A DNA stretch of 64,000 bases from positions 1 through 64,000 of the forward strand of contig JANRJG010000009.1 of the NCBI GenBank assembly GCA_033875315.1, in the 5' to 3' direction. Within the stretch, counting starts at the first letter, position 1; each line of letters starts with the position of its first letter. The stretch is from Candidatus Methylacidiphilales bacterium (lineage in GTDB: Bacteria > Verrucomicrobiota > Verrucomicrobiia > Methylacidiphilales > CAZTYG01). A model generated the notes under the pieces. That model saw only the letters and a program-made list of their open reading frames with translations, did no database searches and was not told the origin of the DNA. The translations under genes were made by a program, and so were the position numbers. Below are positions 7,990-19,284 of this stretch, piece after piece.

Positions 7990-8496
7990 TCATTCGAGGA
8001 AGAAAGTCACTTTGCTGCGGCCATCGACGTCCATGCGGTCGGAATCCGGATACATGGTGATGACGGTGCCGGTGACGCGGTTCTGGTTCTGCATGACCAC
8101 GGGGTCGCCGGTGAGCTTGATTTTCTTTTCCGCGACGAGGTATTCGGCCTCGCGGCTGGTGGAAGAACGGGTCGGGCCGGCTTTGATGCGGACGTTCCCG
8201 CGGGCGACCAGGCGCTCGAGTTTGTTGTCGGCGGCGAAGTAAACGATCAATTCCTCGGACTCGAGGTTGAAGGACTTGTCGGCGACCTTGACGTTGCCGC
8301 TGAAGACCCCCTCCTTTTTCTCGAGGTTGAGGCGGAAGGAGTCGCTGGCGACCTGGGTTCCCGCGGGGACGTCCGATGCGGGGGCGGGCAGCGAGGGTTT
8401 GGCGGCGTTCTGGGCCCCGAGCCGGGGCAGCGGGAGCAGGAGGCCGAGCAGGAGGAGAAGAGGGACGGCGGCACGGGTCAGGGGATGGGTGTTCAT
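7990..8496 (-). CDS. lptA: LPS transport periplasmic protein LptA (OstA-like)
   Basis: A 168-residue protein with a signal peptide (MNTHPLTRAAVPLLLLLGLL, cleaved near RLGAQ) and an OstA-like beta-jellyroll region with repeating strands such as GVFSGNVKVADKSF, NKLERLVARGNVRI and YLVAEKKIKLTGDPVV. Such proteins bridge LPS across the periplasm. The start at 8496 was chosen because it gives the signal peptide and a four-base ATGA overlap with the end of lptC. The identification rests on fold pattern and position between lptC and lptB. Confidence 0.88.
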   Translation of the reverse strand: MNTHPLTRAAVPLLLLLGLLLPLPRLGAQNAAKPSLPAPASDVPAGTQVASDSFRLNLEKKEGVFSGNVKVADKSFNLESEELIVYFAADNKLERLVARGNVRIKAGPTRSSTSREAEYLVAEKKIKLTGDPVVMQNQNRVTGTVITMYPDSDRMDVDGRSKVTFFLE

Positions 8497-8919
8497 GGGA
8501 TGGCGGCTTCCTTTTTCTGGACTGTGAGGATGACGCCGCCCTGGAAGAGGCCTTTGTTGGCGTTCAATTCCCAGTCCATCTTTTGCGAAACAAGCTTGAA
8601 TGAAGGGTGGCGGATCTCCACCCCCTTGTTGGTGGTGAGGCGGTTTTCCTGTTTCCAAAAATCGGTTTCCGGCGAGTTCATCTGCACCTCGGGCTGTCCG
8701 TCCCTGTAAAGGTCGATGCGGATTTTTTCCACCTTGATGCGGTTGAGGCTGATGACGGTGGCCTGTTCGCCGGAGATTTGCAGCTTCATTTTCCCGTCGG
8801 AATCGCGCTGGGGAAGCTGGAAGGATTTGATGATCGAACCGATGGCGAACTCACTCTGGGCGCGGAGCAGAAGCGGCGCGGCCAGAGCCGAGAGGGCCAG
8901 AAGGGCCAACAGCGTTGTT

Positions 8920-8933
<14 letters not shown>
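8493..8933 (-). CDS. lptC: LptC-like LPS export factor
   Basis: A 146-residue protein with an N-terminal membrane anchor (TTLLALLALSALAAPLLLRA) and a periplasmic beta domain. IKVEKIRIDLYRDGQPEVQM and LTTNKGVEIRHPSFKLVSQK give the LptC pattern of alternating strands. LptC passes LPS from the LptBFG transporter to LptA. It overlaps kdsA by 14 bases and lptA by 4, suggesting translational coupling. The sequence is divergent, so the name relies partly on the operon. Confidence 0.75.
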
Positions 8934-11332
<2,399 letters not shown>

Positions 11333-12076
11333 CTAATCCCTGAGGAATGCAGCCACACGCTGCACATCCTCCGGACGGTCCACTCCGATCGTTTCCACGC
11401 TAGTGGGAACGACTTGGACCGCAACCCCATTCTGTAGGGCGCGGAGTTGTTCGAGTTTCTCCGCCAGTTCGAGCGGGCTGGGCGGACATTGGACCAAAAA
11501 CTGGAGGGTGTCGGGCCGGTAGACGTAAAGGCCGAGGTGGTGCCAGTGCTCGGCCCGGTCGCCGGGGTCGCGGACGTGCGGGATGGGCGAACGGGAAAAA
11601 TAAAGGGCCCGTCCGGAGAGGTCGGAGACGACCTTGACCACGTTGGGATCGGTGATGGCGGCGGGGTCGGTGATCCGCCGGGCCATGGTGGCCATGGGAG
11701 CGACGGGGGTGGGCCCGAGTGCGGTGATGAGGCTTTGCAGAACGTCCGGGGTGATCATGGGCTCGTCACCCTGGACGTTGAGAATCCAATCCCACCCCGT
11801 TTCACGGCCCCGGATGACGGCCGCCACCCGGTCGGTGCCGGAGGGCAGATCCGGGTCGGTCATGACCGCCTCACCCCCGAAAGCTTCCACCACGCGGGCA
11901 ATGCGTTCGTCGTCGGTGGCAATGGTGATCCGACCCAAGGCCGGGCACTGGCGGACCCGCTCCCAGACACGCTGGATGAGCGGCTTGCCCTGGATGTCGG
12001 CCAGCATTTTTCCGGGAAACCGGCTGGAGGCGTATCTGGCGGGGATGACCGCCCAAACTCGGGGGGAAGTGCTCAT
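11333..12076 (-). CDS. kdsB: CMP-Kdo synthetase (3-deoxy-manno-octulosonate cytidylyltransferase)
   Basis: A 247-residue nucleotidyltransferase that activates Kdo with CTP. VIPARYASSRFPGKMLADI is the nucleotide-binding start, and MTDPDLPSGTDRVAAV, NVQGDEPMI and HHLGLYVYRPDTLQF are typical. The start at 12076 was preferred to an ATG 8 codons upstream because it creates a four-base ATGA overlap with the gmhB stop. KdsB and KdsA plus CTP synthase are neighbours, so the Kdo branch is almost complete here. Confidence 0.95.
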   Translation of the reverse strand: MSTSPRVWAVIPARYASSRFPGKMLADIQGKPLIQRVWERVRQCPALGRITIATDDERIARVVEAFGGEAVMTDPDLPSGTDRVAAVIRGRETGWDWILNVQGDEPMITPDVLQSLITALGPTPVAPMATMARRITDPAAITDPNVVKVVSDLSGRALYFSRSPIPHVRDPGDRAEHWHHLGLYVYRPDTLQFLVQCPPSPLELAEKLEQLRALQNGVAVQVVPTSVETIGVDRPEDVQRVAAFLRD

Positions 12077-12630
12077 GTTTTTGTCTGGGAAAGAATCCAT
12101 TGGGCGGCGGCGAGGAAGTCATCGGCGGCGTGGTCGGCCAGGTCTTCCGCTCCCTCCACTTCAAACGCCACCGTGCCCGTCCGCACCAGCACCGCCCGGC
12201 ATCCGGCATTGCGCGCGCATTCGATGTCGATGCGCTTGTCTCCGACCATGAAACACCGTCCCAGGTCGAGGCCGAGTTCGTCCCGGGCGCGGAACAAGAG
12301 CGCGGGCGAGGGTTTGCGCTCGTTGGCGGCGGAGGGATCGGAAGGGTCGGCATAGCTGAGGTAGTAGCCACCGATCAGACCGGGCCCGACTTTGGATTCC
12401 ATGGCGAGATTGACGGCGGCCACCTGTTCTTTGGTGATCAATCCCCTGCCGACGCCGGATTGGTTGCTGACCACCAGAAGACGGAAACCCGCATCGTTGA
12501 GCAATCCGAGCCCTTCGGCCACGCCGGGCAGAATTTCCACTCCAGCCGGATCGCCCAGATAGGGCACATTGCGGATCAAGGTATCGTCCCGGTCGAGGAA
12601 GACCGCGCGCATGGGTTCATGGCCCGACAT
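12073..12630 (-). CDS. gmhB: D-glycero-beta-D-manno-heptose 1,7-bisphosphate 7-phosphatase
   Basis: A 185-residue HAD-family phosphatase of ADP-heptose synthesis. HAD motif I is VFLDRDDTLI, motif II LLVVSNQSGVGRG, and motif IV CFMVGDKRIDIECARNAGC. The zinc-loop cysteines found in many GmhB proteins are not evident: the region reads YYLSYADPSDPSAANERKPS. That variant occurs in the family, but it leaves a small chance of a related histidinol-phosphatase-like HAD. It starts 3 bases after the rfaE1 stop; an internal ATG at 12612 is an alternative start. Confidence 0.85.
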   Translation of the reverse strand: MSGHEPMRAVFLDRDDTLIRNVPYLGDPAGVEILPGVAEGLGLLNDAGFRLLVVSNQSGVGRGLITKEQVAAVNLAMESKVGPGLIGGYYLSYADPSDPSAANERKPSPALLFRARDELGLDLGRCFMVGDKRIDIECARNAGCRAVLVRTGTVAFEVEGAEDLADHAADDFLAAAQWILSQTKT

Positions 12631-12633
12631 GGT

Positions 12634-13635
12634 TCATTCGGCCTCGGGGAAAAAACTCGCACCAAGTTCTTCCGGGGTGACGGTGGCCGTGCCCAACTTG
12701 CTCACCACCACGCCCGCGGCATGATTGGCGGTTTCCGCGGCCAGGCGGACGTCGAGACCGGCGGCGAGGGCGGCGGTGAAAAAGGCGATGACCGTGTCGC
12801 CCGCGCCCGAAACATCAAAGACCTCGCGGGCGCGCGTGGGCGTGTGGTAGGGCGGCAGACCCTTGGAAAAGAGCAACATGCCCTCCTCGCCCAACGTCAC
12901 CAGCAGGTGCGGCAATTTCCAGCGGCGCAGCAGGACCGGGCCGGAGGACCGCGCCTCGGCCAGCGTCTCGAACGAACGGCCCGCCGCGGCCGCCGCCTCC
13001 AGACGGTTGGGCTTGAGCACGGTGGCACCGGAATAATCAAGCGGGTTGTTGACGTTGGGGTCGACGGTAACCGGCTTGCCCGCGGCCTGGCAGATCCGGA
13101 AGATCTCCCTGACCAGCTCCTGGGTGACAAATCCCTTCCCGTAATCCTCGATGATGACGGCATCATGGGATTGGACCGCGCGCAGGAGGTAGGCATGGAG
13201 GCGCTGGCGGTGGCCGGCGGAAAGAACCGTCCGTTCCTCCCAATCGACGCGCACGAGCTGCTGCTGGCGGGCGAAGATGCGCGTCTTGACGATGGTGGGG
13301 ATGCTGGGTTCGACGAGGAGTCCGGCCGTGCCGATACCATCCGCCTTCAACAAAGCGGCAATTTCCCGGCCCGCGACATCACGTCCGACCAGACCGCAAA
13401 TGGTGCAGCGGACGCCGATTCCCGCCAGGTTGCGGGCCACGTTGGCCGCCCCTCCGGCGTGGGCGGTCTCCTGGGTCACGTGGACGACCGGCACCGGGGC
13501 CTCGGGAGAAATCCGGCTGACCTTCCCGCGGACGAAACGGTCGAGCATCACATCGCCGACCACCAAAATGCGTTGGCGCTTCATCGCCGCCAGGGCGGCC
13601 GCGAGCTCGGCACGTGTGGAAAAAACCGGATTCAT
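12634..13635 (-). CDS. rfaE1: D-glycero-beta-D-manno-heptose-7-phosphate kinase (RfaE domain I)
   Basis: A 333-residue PfkB-type sugar kinase, the kinase half of RfaE/HldE. RILVVGDVMLDRFVRGKVSR is the classic start, and the catalytic GAGDTVIAFF anion hole comes at about residue 277. The adenylyltransferase half (domain II) is absent, so this is the split form, with the partner presumably elsewhere. First gene of the LPS operon; the divergent neighbour starts about 100 bases away at 13740. Confidence 0.93.
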   Translation of the reverse strand: MNPVFSTRAELAAALAAMKRQRILVVGDVMLDRFVRGKVSRISPEAPVPVVHVTQETAHAGGAANVARNLAGIGVRCTICGLVGRDVAGREIAALLKADGIGTAGLLVEPSIPTIVKTRIFARQQQLVRVDWEERTVLSAGHRQRLHAYLLRAVQSHDAVIIEDYGKGFVTQELVREIFRICQAAGKPVTVDPNVNNPLDYSGATVLKPNRLEAAAAAGRSFETLAEARSSGPVLLRRWKLPHLLVTLGEEGMLLFSKGLPPYHTPTRAREVFDVSGAGDTVIAFFTAALAAGLDVRLAAETANHAAGVVVSKLGTATVTPEELGASFFPEAE

Positions 13636-13739
13636 GAAGCGGTCACATTAGCCGGGGGGCCAGTCCCGAAAAAGAATTTATTTCTCCCCTCCCCCAGCCC
13701 GCTCTTTATCAGGACCACCCCATGGTTTATGCTTTGGGG

Positions 13740-15467
13740 ATGAAGCAAGGATGCAGGACCTGGCTGGCCGTTTCGCTTTTGGCCGCCATGCAAGCGCAGG
13801 CCGCGCTGCCGCCCTGGACGGAAAAGACCGCCGAAGGCTGGTTCCAAAAACACCCCAACCCGGCCGGCTGGCCCGCAGCCTGTGCCGAACTCGAGGCCGC
13901 GCTCAAGGAAGAACACGGGCGCCGTGGAACGTCGGTCTTCGCCGTGGAAGATCCATTCGCCGGCTGGATGGAACACCTGTTGTGGCTCAAAGCCGGCCTC
14001 GCCTCGCCCGGGCTCCTGGAAGACCCGGACAAGAAACGTGCCTATCTGGCCATTGGCTCCCATAGCGCCATCGCCCGCGAATGGCTGCGCAACCTGACGG
14101 CCTCCGACAACGGTCAAAAATCCCTCGAAATCCTCCTGCAACTGCAGAATCTCCAGCCCTCGGCCCTGGCCGAATACCCCCGGCTGGGCGTGGCCTACGC
14201 CCTCGTTTTCGACCAGCCCTTCCCGACCCACTGGCCCCATCCCCAGGTCAACCCGTCGGATATCCCCCGCGACCACCCGGAGGCCATCGACCGCTTCAAC
14301 GACATGGTCGAAGCCCAGCGGGCCAACCTCCTTGAAATCGACCCGCGCAAGCTGGGCGTGCACGAATTGCGTTTCGTCGTCGATTCGAACGTGTCCCTGG
14401 ACGAACTGGCCTGGGCCCGGAAAAACATCCGCCTCGGCACCAACAAATTCGCCAACGCGTTCGGCATGATCCGTTACAGCATGCCGCGCGCGATCCAGGG
14501 ACAATTCCAATGGGATCTCGGGCCATATACATTGGAGGCCATCCAGACACATGGGGGCATTTGTGTCGACCAGGCCTATTTTGCCTCCGTCGCGGGCAAG
14601 GCCCTGGGCATACCGACACTCTACTTCCATGGCCAGGGTGGGTCGGGCGGACATGCCTGGTTCGGCTATATGGAAAAGCCCGGACGCTGGAACACCGATT
14701 GCGGACGCTATGCCAGCCAGAACTACCCCGTCGGCCAGGCCATCAATCCCCAGACCTGGCAGCCGATCAATGATTCGGAATTGGAATGGCTGGTGGCCGA
14801 CCTGCCGAAAAATCCTGCCTACCCACAGGCTTGGAGCGCGCTGGCCTGGGCCCGCCTTTCCGCCCGGGGCAACCCCGACGACCTGCTCAAGGGCATTCGC
14901 GAAGCCCGGGACCTGCTGCCTTCCTGGCCCCAACCCTGGATCGAAGAAGCCCGGTTGCTGGAGCCGGCGGCACCCGGCGAACGCAGGGCTTTTTACGAAG
15001 ACTGGATCAAAAACTTCGACAAGCAATCCGACCTCAAAGTGCAGGGCCAGCAACAGTTGCTGGTCTTGCTGAAGGCCGCGGGCGACCCTGCGGCAGCTGC
15101 CCTGCAAAAAGAAATCGTGCGGGAGAACCGGAAGAAGCGCTTCGATCTCGGCATCGATGCGGGTGCCGGGGCCATCTTTGAAAAAATCGACTCCGGCGAC
15201 TGGAATGCCGCGGAAAAAGAATTCAAGAGCATGGTGCGCAAGTTCGACAACCAGGGCGGGGGCAGCCTTTACTACCAGTTGGTCGAACCTTACGTCTTCA
15301 GTTGCCTGGAGGATGCCCAATGGGAACGGGCCGGGGAAGCGGTCGACTATGCGGAGAAGAAGATGGGGGTCGACAACAGATCCATTCTTTCCAAGGAGTT
15401 CGAGGACCTGCGCCGCCGGGTGGAGTCAAAATGGCAACCCCCAATCTCCATGCCGGGTGGGCTCTGA
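13740..15467 (+). CDS. Secreted transglutaminase-like protein
   Basis: A 575-residue protein starting at MKQGCRTW with a signal peptide ending near AMQAQA. A transglutaminase-like core in the middle shows the triad: Cys in THGGICVDQAYFASVAGKAL, His in GSGGHAWFGYME and Asp in RWNTDCGRYA. The C-terminal 200 residues are helical and look like TPR-type repeats (YPQAWSALAWARLSARGNPD and similar). Family members are cysteine proteases or amidases acting on peptides or peptidoglycan, but the substrate is unknown. It may be transcribed with uppP, 49 bases downstream. Confidence 0.8.
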   Translation: MKQGCRTWLAVSLLAAMQAQAALPPWTEKTAEGWFQKHPNPAGWPAACAELEAALKEEHGRRGTSVFAVEDPFAGWMEHLLWLKAGLASPGLLEDPDKKRAYLAIGSHSAIAREWLRNLTASDNGQKSLEILLQLQNLQPSALAEYPRLGVAYALVFDQPFPTHWPHPQVNPSDIPRDHPEAIDRFNDMVEAQRANLLEIDPRKLGVHELRFVVDSNVSLDELAWARKNIRLGTNKFANAFGMIRYSMPRAIQGQFQWDLGPYTLEAIQTHGGICVDQAYFASVAGKALGIPTLYFHGQGGSGGHAWFGYMEKPGRWNTDCGRYASQNYPVGQAINPQTWQPINDSELEWLVADLPKNPAYPQAWSALAWARLSARGNPDDLLKGIREARDLLPSWPQPWIEEARLLEPAAPGERRAFYEDWIKNFDKQSDLKVQGQQQLLVLLKAAGDPAAAALQKEIVRENRKKRFDLGIDAGAGAIFEKIDSGDWNAAEKEFKSMVRKFDNQGGGSLYYQLVEPYVFSCLEDAQWERAGEAVDYAEKKMGVDNRSILSKEFEDLRRRVESKWQPPISMPGGL

Positions 15468-15516
15468 CCCGCTTCCCTCGTTGCATGCCGCGACGGCTCG
15501 TGCATAGTCCGACTCC

Positions 15517-16314
15517 ATGCCGCACTGGTTGGAAACGATTGTCCTGGGGATCATCGAGGGGATCACCGAATTCCTTCCCATCTCCTCCACCGGCCACCTG
15601 ATCGTGGCCGAACACTTCTTCGGTTCACCCCGTTCGGAATTTTTCAACGTCGGCATCCAGTCCGGAGCCGTTCTGGCCGTGGTCCTGATTTACTGGCGGC
15701 GACTGCTCGATCTGGGCCTGCGTTGCCGTGAACGGGAGACCCAGGCCTACCTCGGCAAGCTCGCCCTGGCTTTCCTCCTCACGGTCATCCTGGGACTGAT
15801 CACACGGAAAATGGGCATCAAACTCCCGGAAACCCTCGAACCGGTGGCCTGGGCCGTCCTCCTCGGTGCCTTGGGCATTTTCTTTGCCGAATCCGTGCTG
15901 CATCGCCGCAGTTCCACGGACCACATCGCCTGGTCCACCGCCGCCCTGGTCGGCATTTCCCAGGTCATCGCGGGGATTTTCCCCGGCACCTCCCGGTCCG
16001 CCGCCACCATCATCGTGGCCATGTTGCTAGGCTGCTCCCGCCTTTCGGCCACCGAGTTTTCCTTCCTCGTCGGCATCCCGACCATGTTTGCCGCCAGTGC
16101 CTACCTGGCTTTGGGGGAATGGAAAGACCGCGGACCGGATGCCGTGATTCCGGAGTTGGGCGACTTCGCCCTCGGCTTCGCCGTATCCCTTGTCACCGCC
16201 TTCCTGGTCGTCAAGTGGCTCCTCTTCTACCTCCGCAGCCATGACTTCCGGCTCTTTGCCTGGTACCGCCTGGCCCTAGGGATTGCCCTCCTTGCCTGGG
16301 TCTATCTGGCCTGA
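15517..16314 (+). CDS. uppP: Undecaprenyl-diphosphatase UppP/BacA
   Basis: A 265-residue integral membrane enzyme that recycles undecaprenyl diphosphate for cell-wall and polysaccharide synthesis. The two BacA signatures are present: GIIEGITEFLPISSTGHLI near the N-terminus and GIFPGTSRSAATII in the middle. About eight hydrophobic segments fit the family. It sits between the transglutaminase-like gene and exoD, a plausible envelope group. Confidence 0.97.
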   Translation: MPHWLETIVLGIIEGITEFLPISSTGHLIVAEHFFGSPRSEFFNVGIQSGAVLAVVLIYWRRLLDLGLRCRERETQAYLGKLALAFLLTVILGLITRKMGIKLPETLEPVAWAVLLGALGIFFAESVLHRRSSTDHIAWSTAALVGISQVIAGIFPGTSRSAATIIVAMLLGCSRLSATEFSFLVGIPTMFAASAYLALGEWKDRGPDAVIPELGDFALGFAVSLVTAFLVVKWLLFYLRSHDFRLFAWYRLALGIALLAWVYLA

Positions 16315-16349
16315 TACGTTGTCGCGCACCATCCCGCGGACTCCAGACC

Positions 16350-17021
16350 ATGTCACACTACGATCAAACGCTCCAGCACCTGGACCACCTGGCCACTCTC
16401 AACGAGGAAAAAAACCTCTCTGTCGGGAAAGCCCTCGACGAATTGGAAATCTCCAGCTTCGACTTTCTCTGCATCCTGCTCACCGTCCCCTTCCTCCAAC
16501 CGATTTCCCTCGGTCCGCTTTCGGCCATCGGGGGAATGACCTTTGCCGCCCTCGGCTGGCAGATGGCCCGGCGCCAGTCCAAGCCCTGGTTGCCCGAGAG
16601 CATCCGCAAGATCGAACTCCCCGGCGCATCCTGGAAGGTGCTCCTGCTCACCTGCCGCAAAGTCCTGCAGTGGGGTCACCGGATCTGCCGCCCCCGTCTC
16701 CAGCGCTGGGTGGAAGGTGCGCGGATGGAACAGTTCCGGGGCATCCTCATTTGTCTCGCCGGCCTCCTCATGGCCATCCCCTTCTTCGGCGTGCCCTTCA
16801 ACAACACACTCCCGGCCCTGGTCATCCTCTTCGCCTGCCTGGCCAACCTGGAGGACGACGGACTCATGATCCTGGTCGCCCTATTCTGGATGGTCCTGAC
16901 CGTGCTCTATTTCGGCCTGATTTTCTGGATCGTGTTTTTTGTCGGCGAGGCCGCATGGGAATGGATGCGGGCCCACGGGCTGGGTTGGTTCGGGGATTTC
17001 GTCCGCCCGGAGAAGAACTAA
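16350..17021 (+). CDS. ExoD-family membrane protein
   Basis: A 223-residue protein matching the ExoD (exopolysaccharide synthesis) family: VGKALDELEISSFDFLCILL near the start, then a PFLQPISLGPLSAIGGMTF loop, a basic central region, and hydrophobic segments including GILICLAGLLMAIPFFGVPF and NTLPALVILFACLANLEDDG. ExoD was linked to exopolysaccharide production in rhizobia but its biochemical role is unknown. It follows uppP by 35 bases on the same strand and is probably cotranscribed. It is convergent with the FIST gene, with the stops two bases apart. Confidence 0.85.
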   Translation: MSHYDQTLQHLDHLATLNEEKNLSVGKALDELEISSFDFLCILLTVPFLQPISLGPLSAIGGMTFAALGWQMARRQSKPWLPESIRKIELPGASWKVLLLTCRKVLQWGHRICRPRLQRWVEGARMEQFRGILICLAGLLMAIPFFGVPFNNTLPALVILFACLANLEDDGLMILVALFWMVLTVLYFGLIFWIVFFVGEAAWEWMRAHGLGWFGDFVRPEKN

Positions 17022-17022
17022 T

Positions 17023-18198
17023 CTAACTATCCTTTTGAGGGTAGAAAAGGGCCAGGGTCGCGGAGTAGCCGTGGGCGAAGGTGCGGCCGGCCACCGGGCC
17101 GATTTCCCCGTTGCAAAACAATCCTGCCGAGGGGTGCGCCCCCAGCGCATGGGCCAGCATGCGGGCGTCGTGGCCGGGCTCGCCAAAAAATCGGCTGCCC
17201 CGGCCGGTGCAGGTGAAGACGAGCGAGGCCATCGGGGTCCCCAATCGTTGCAGTTCATCGAGCATGCGGTGATAGTCGCTCTGGGCCGTGTCTTTTTCCC
17301 GCATCTGGTATTGCAGGGTCTGGCCGACACGCGGCCAGGCCCCGACCACCACCGCTCCGCTGGCCGGGTCTGCGGCCACGATGTTGCGCACCAGAAAATC
17401 CCCCGCTTGGAAGTCGTCGTGGTATTCGCTCATGGCCAGACCGGCAAAGATGTTGCCCTTGGCCCGCTCGCGCTCGGCTTCATCCATCGAACCAATGACT
17501 TCATTCAGGACCTCGTAGGCCGAACGCAATCCGAGTTGCAACACGACATGGTCCTGGGCCTGGGTGATGGTTAGCGGTTCGCCGATTGGTTTGCATCCCT
17601 GCGAGATGGCCGTGCGCATGATGAAATCGCCCTTGATGCCGATGGCCAGACCCCCTTCCCTGACCACTTCACCGTCGGCAAAAACCTGGATGCCCTGCGG
17701 GCCGAGGCGGCTGCTGGCCAGCCCCCCGACGCAGGGGATTCCGGGCCAGGCTTTGTTCCACGAATCCAGCCACGGATCCACCCCGAGGGCCAGGGGGTTG
17801 GCCAAAACAACCCAAGCTTTGACCTCGTCCGCCCGGGCTCCGGCCCTCCGGTGCCAGGCCTCCGGCGTCATGGAGGGCTCGGTCTGTTCCCGGCCGAACG
17901 CCATCGGAAAAAAAGTCGCGCCGGGCAAATCCAGAAACAAGAGCGCCGCCCCGGATTCTCCCTCGTATTCACGACCCGCACCGACCAGGCCCGCCGCGGT
18001 GCTGCCGAAGATGGAAGGCACATGGCCGTGAACCCGGACCAGATCGCAGAACGACTCCAATTCGGGCAGGTAATCCTCGCTGACAAAGGCAAAGGCCGCG
18101 CCGGCCCTGCCACCACAGGTGGCACGGAGTTGCTCGGCCGCAGTCCGGACCACGGCTTCGTCAAATACCCCATTGATGACCAGCGACGCCGCACTCAC
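17023..18198 (-). CDS. FIST-domain sensory protein
   Basis: A 391-residue soluble protein with FIST N and FIST C regions. N-terminal markers are GRAGAAFAFVSEDYL and HVPSIFGSTAAGLVGAGREYEG, and C-terminal markers are AYEVLNEVIGSM and VFTCTGRGSRFFGEPGHDAR. FIST domains are thought to bind small ligands, perhaps amino acids, and are often joined to signalling domains. Here the protein is stand-alone. It ends next to exoD on the opposite strand and begins about 85 bases from the hydrolase gene that precedes it on the same strand. Confidence 0.85.
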   Translation of the reverse strand: MSAASLVINGVFDEAVVRTAAEQLRATCGGRAGAAFAFVSEDYLPELESFCDLVRVHGHVPSIFGSTAAGLVGAGREYEGESGAALLFLDLPGATFFPMAFGREQTEPSMTPEAWHRRAGARADEVKAWVVLANPLALGVDPWLDSWNKAWPGIPCVGGLASSRLGPQGIQVFADGEVVREGGLAIGIKGDFIMRTAISQGCKPIGEPLTITQAQDHVVLQLGLRSAYEVLNEVIGSMDEAERERAKGNIFAGLAMSEYHDDFQAGDFLVRNIVAADPASGAVVVGAWPRVGQTLQYQMREKDTAQSDYHRMLDELQRLGTPMASLVFTCTGRGSRFFGEPGHDARMLAHALGAHPSAGLFCNGEIGPVAGRTFAHGYSATLALFYPQKDS

Positions 18199-18282
18199 CC
18201 CACCAAAGTCGACGGGATTTACGAACCTGTCAATGACGCCCCAACCGCGATTCCGACCCCGGCCAGACGAACCGGCGGACGC

Positions 18283-19284
18283 CTACCCGCATCCCGGAAA
18301 GAGGTGCGGCATTTTTTCCTGCGCCAGCCGCAGGCTCTCCGGCATCAACTGGTAGCCCACATGACCCTGGCGGCACTCGGCGTAATGGGACCCTTTCCAG
18401 AGCCGGTGCACCCGGTGGATGGTCTCGGGCGGGGCGATCCGGTCGAAGGTCCCCGCCATGAGCAGGATGTTTTCCGGCGGGATGACCGGCTGGTGCCGGC
18501 CCGGGCAAACCAGGTGGCAATGGGGCGCCACCTGGTTGCGGGTGATCCCGCGCTGCCGCAATTGCCGCCGCAGGGTCAGCGTGGCCGGCGAGGCAAAAAT
18601 GGCCTCCTCCACATCGACAATCGGCTCCAAGAGCCAGGCCGTGCTGACGGAGGTTTCCAAGTGGGCCAGGAGCCCGGCGATCCAGCCCCCGTAGCTGGTG
18701 GCCCACAGTCCGATATGGGGCACGCCGCGTGCGCGCAGGGCCCGGCAGACGATCCGCAACTCCACCACCGCCTGCCTCAGACCCTCGGCGGTGCGTATGA
18801 GGTTGGCGCTCAGGGCCATTTCCCCGCTCCATGCCCCCTTGGGACGTCGACCATAATGATAGGGAAGGTGGAAAAAGGCCGCACTCCAGCCGAGCCGGTT
18901 CAACTTCTGCGCCCACAGGCGGTAACCGACATCGCTGACCGACATGAACCCGTGCAGCATGAACATGACCGGGGAATCCCAGCCCTGCGGTCCGGGCCAG
19001 AGGTCGACATGGACGCGGTTGTTCTCCGGGCATTCGCTCGCCACCGGACTCTCGAAAACCACCGTGCCCCGTCCATCACGGAGATCCGGCAGGGGCGTTC
19101 CATCGGGGATGGCAAAGAAATCGGCCGGACCGCCCCCACTCCACCGGGAAAAGTAGGCATTCATTTGTTCCGCGTCATGCGCCCCGCTTTTGGCACGGAG
19201 TTGGAGGGCGTTGATCAGTCCGAAGGAAAGACCGTCCACCCCGATGGCCATGAGGTCCTTGATCGAATGGGCTCCGCTGCTCAT
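18283..19284 (-). CDS. Alpha/beta hydrolase, ABHD18-like
   Basis: A 333-residue protein. The core has the oxyanion segment VMFMLHGFMSVSD, FFHLPYHYGRR, and the nucleophile elbow LWATSYGGWIAG, with Ser in an A-x-S-x-G-G setting rather than the usual G-x-S. LLMAGTFDRIAPPETIHRV and the Asp/His region near GSHYAECRQGHVGY complete the triad. This resembles the ABHD18 family of uncharacterised hydrolases. The start at ATG 19284 overlaps the plsC stop by four bases (ATGA), so the two are likely coupled, hinting at a lipid substrate. Confidence 0.75.
   Translation of the reverse strand: MSSGAHSIKDLMAIGVDGLSFGLINALQLRAKSGAHDAEQMNAYFSRWSGGGPADFFAIPDGTPLPDLRDGRGTVVFESPVASECPENNRVHVDLWPGPQGWDSPVMFMLHGFMSVSDVGYRLWAQKLNRLGWSAAFFHLPYHYGRRPKGAWSGEMALSANLIRTAEGLRQAVVELRIVCRALRARGVPHIGLWATSYGGWIAGLLAHLETSVSTAWLLEPIVDVEEAIFASPATLTLRRQLRQRGITRNQVAPHCHLVCPGRHQPVIPPENILLMAGTFDRIAPPETIHRVHRLWKGSHYAECRQGHVGYQLMPESLRLAQEKMPHLFPGCG

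Noticed and set aside
13632-15320. Open frame of about 560 codons on the minus strand
   Set aside because: Antisense to the transglutaminase-like gene, which has a signal peptide and a catalytic triad.
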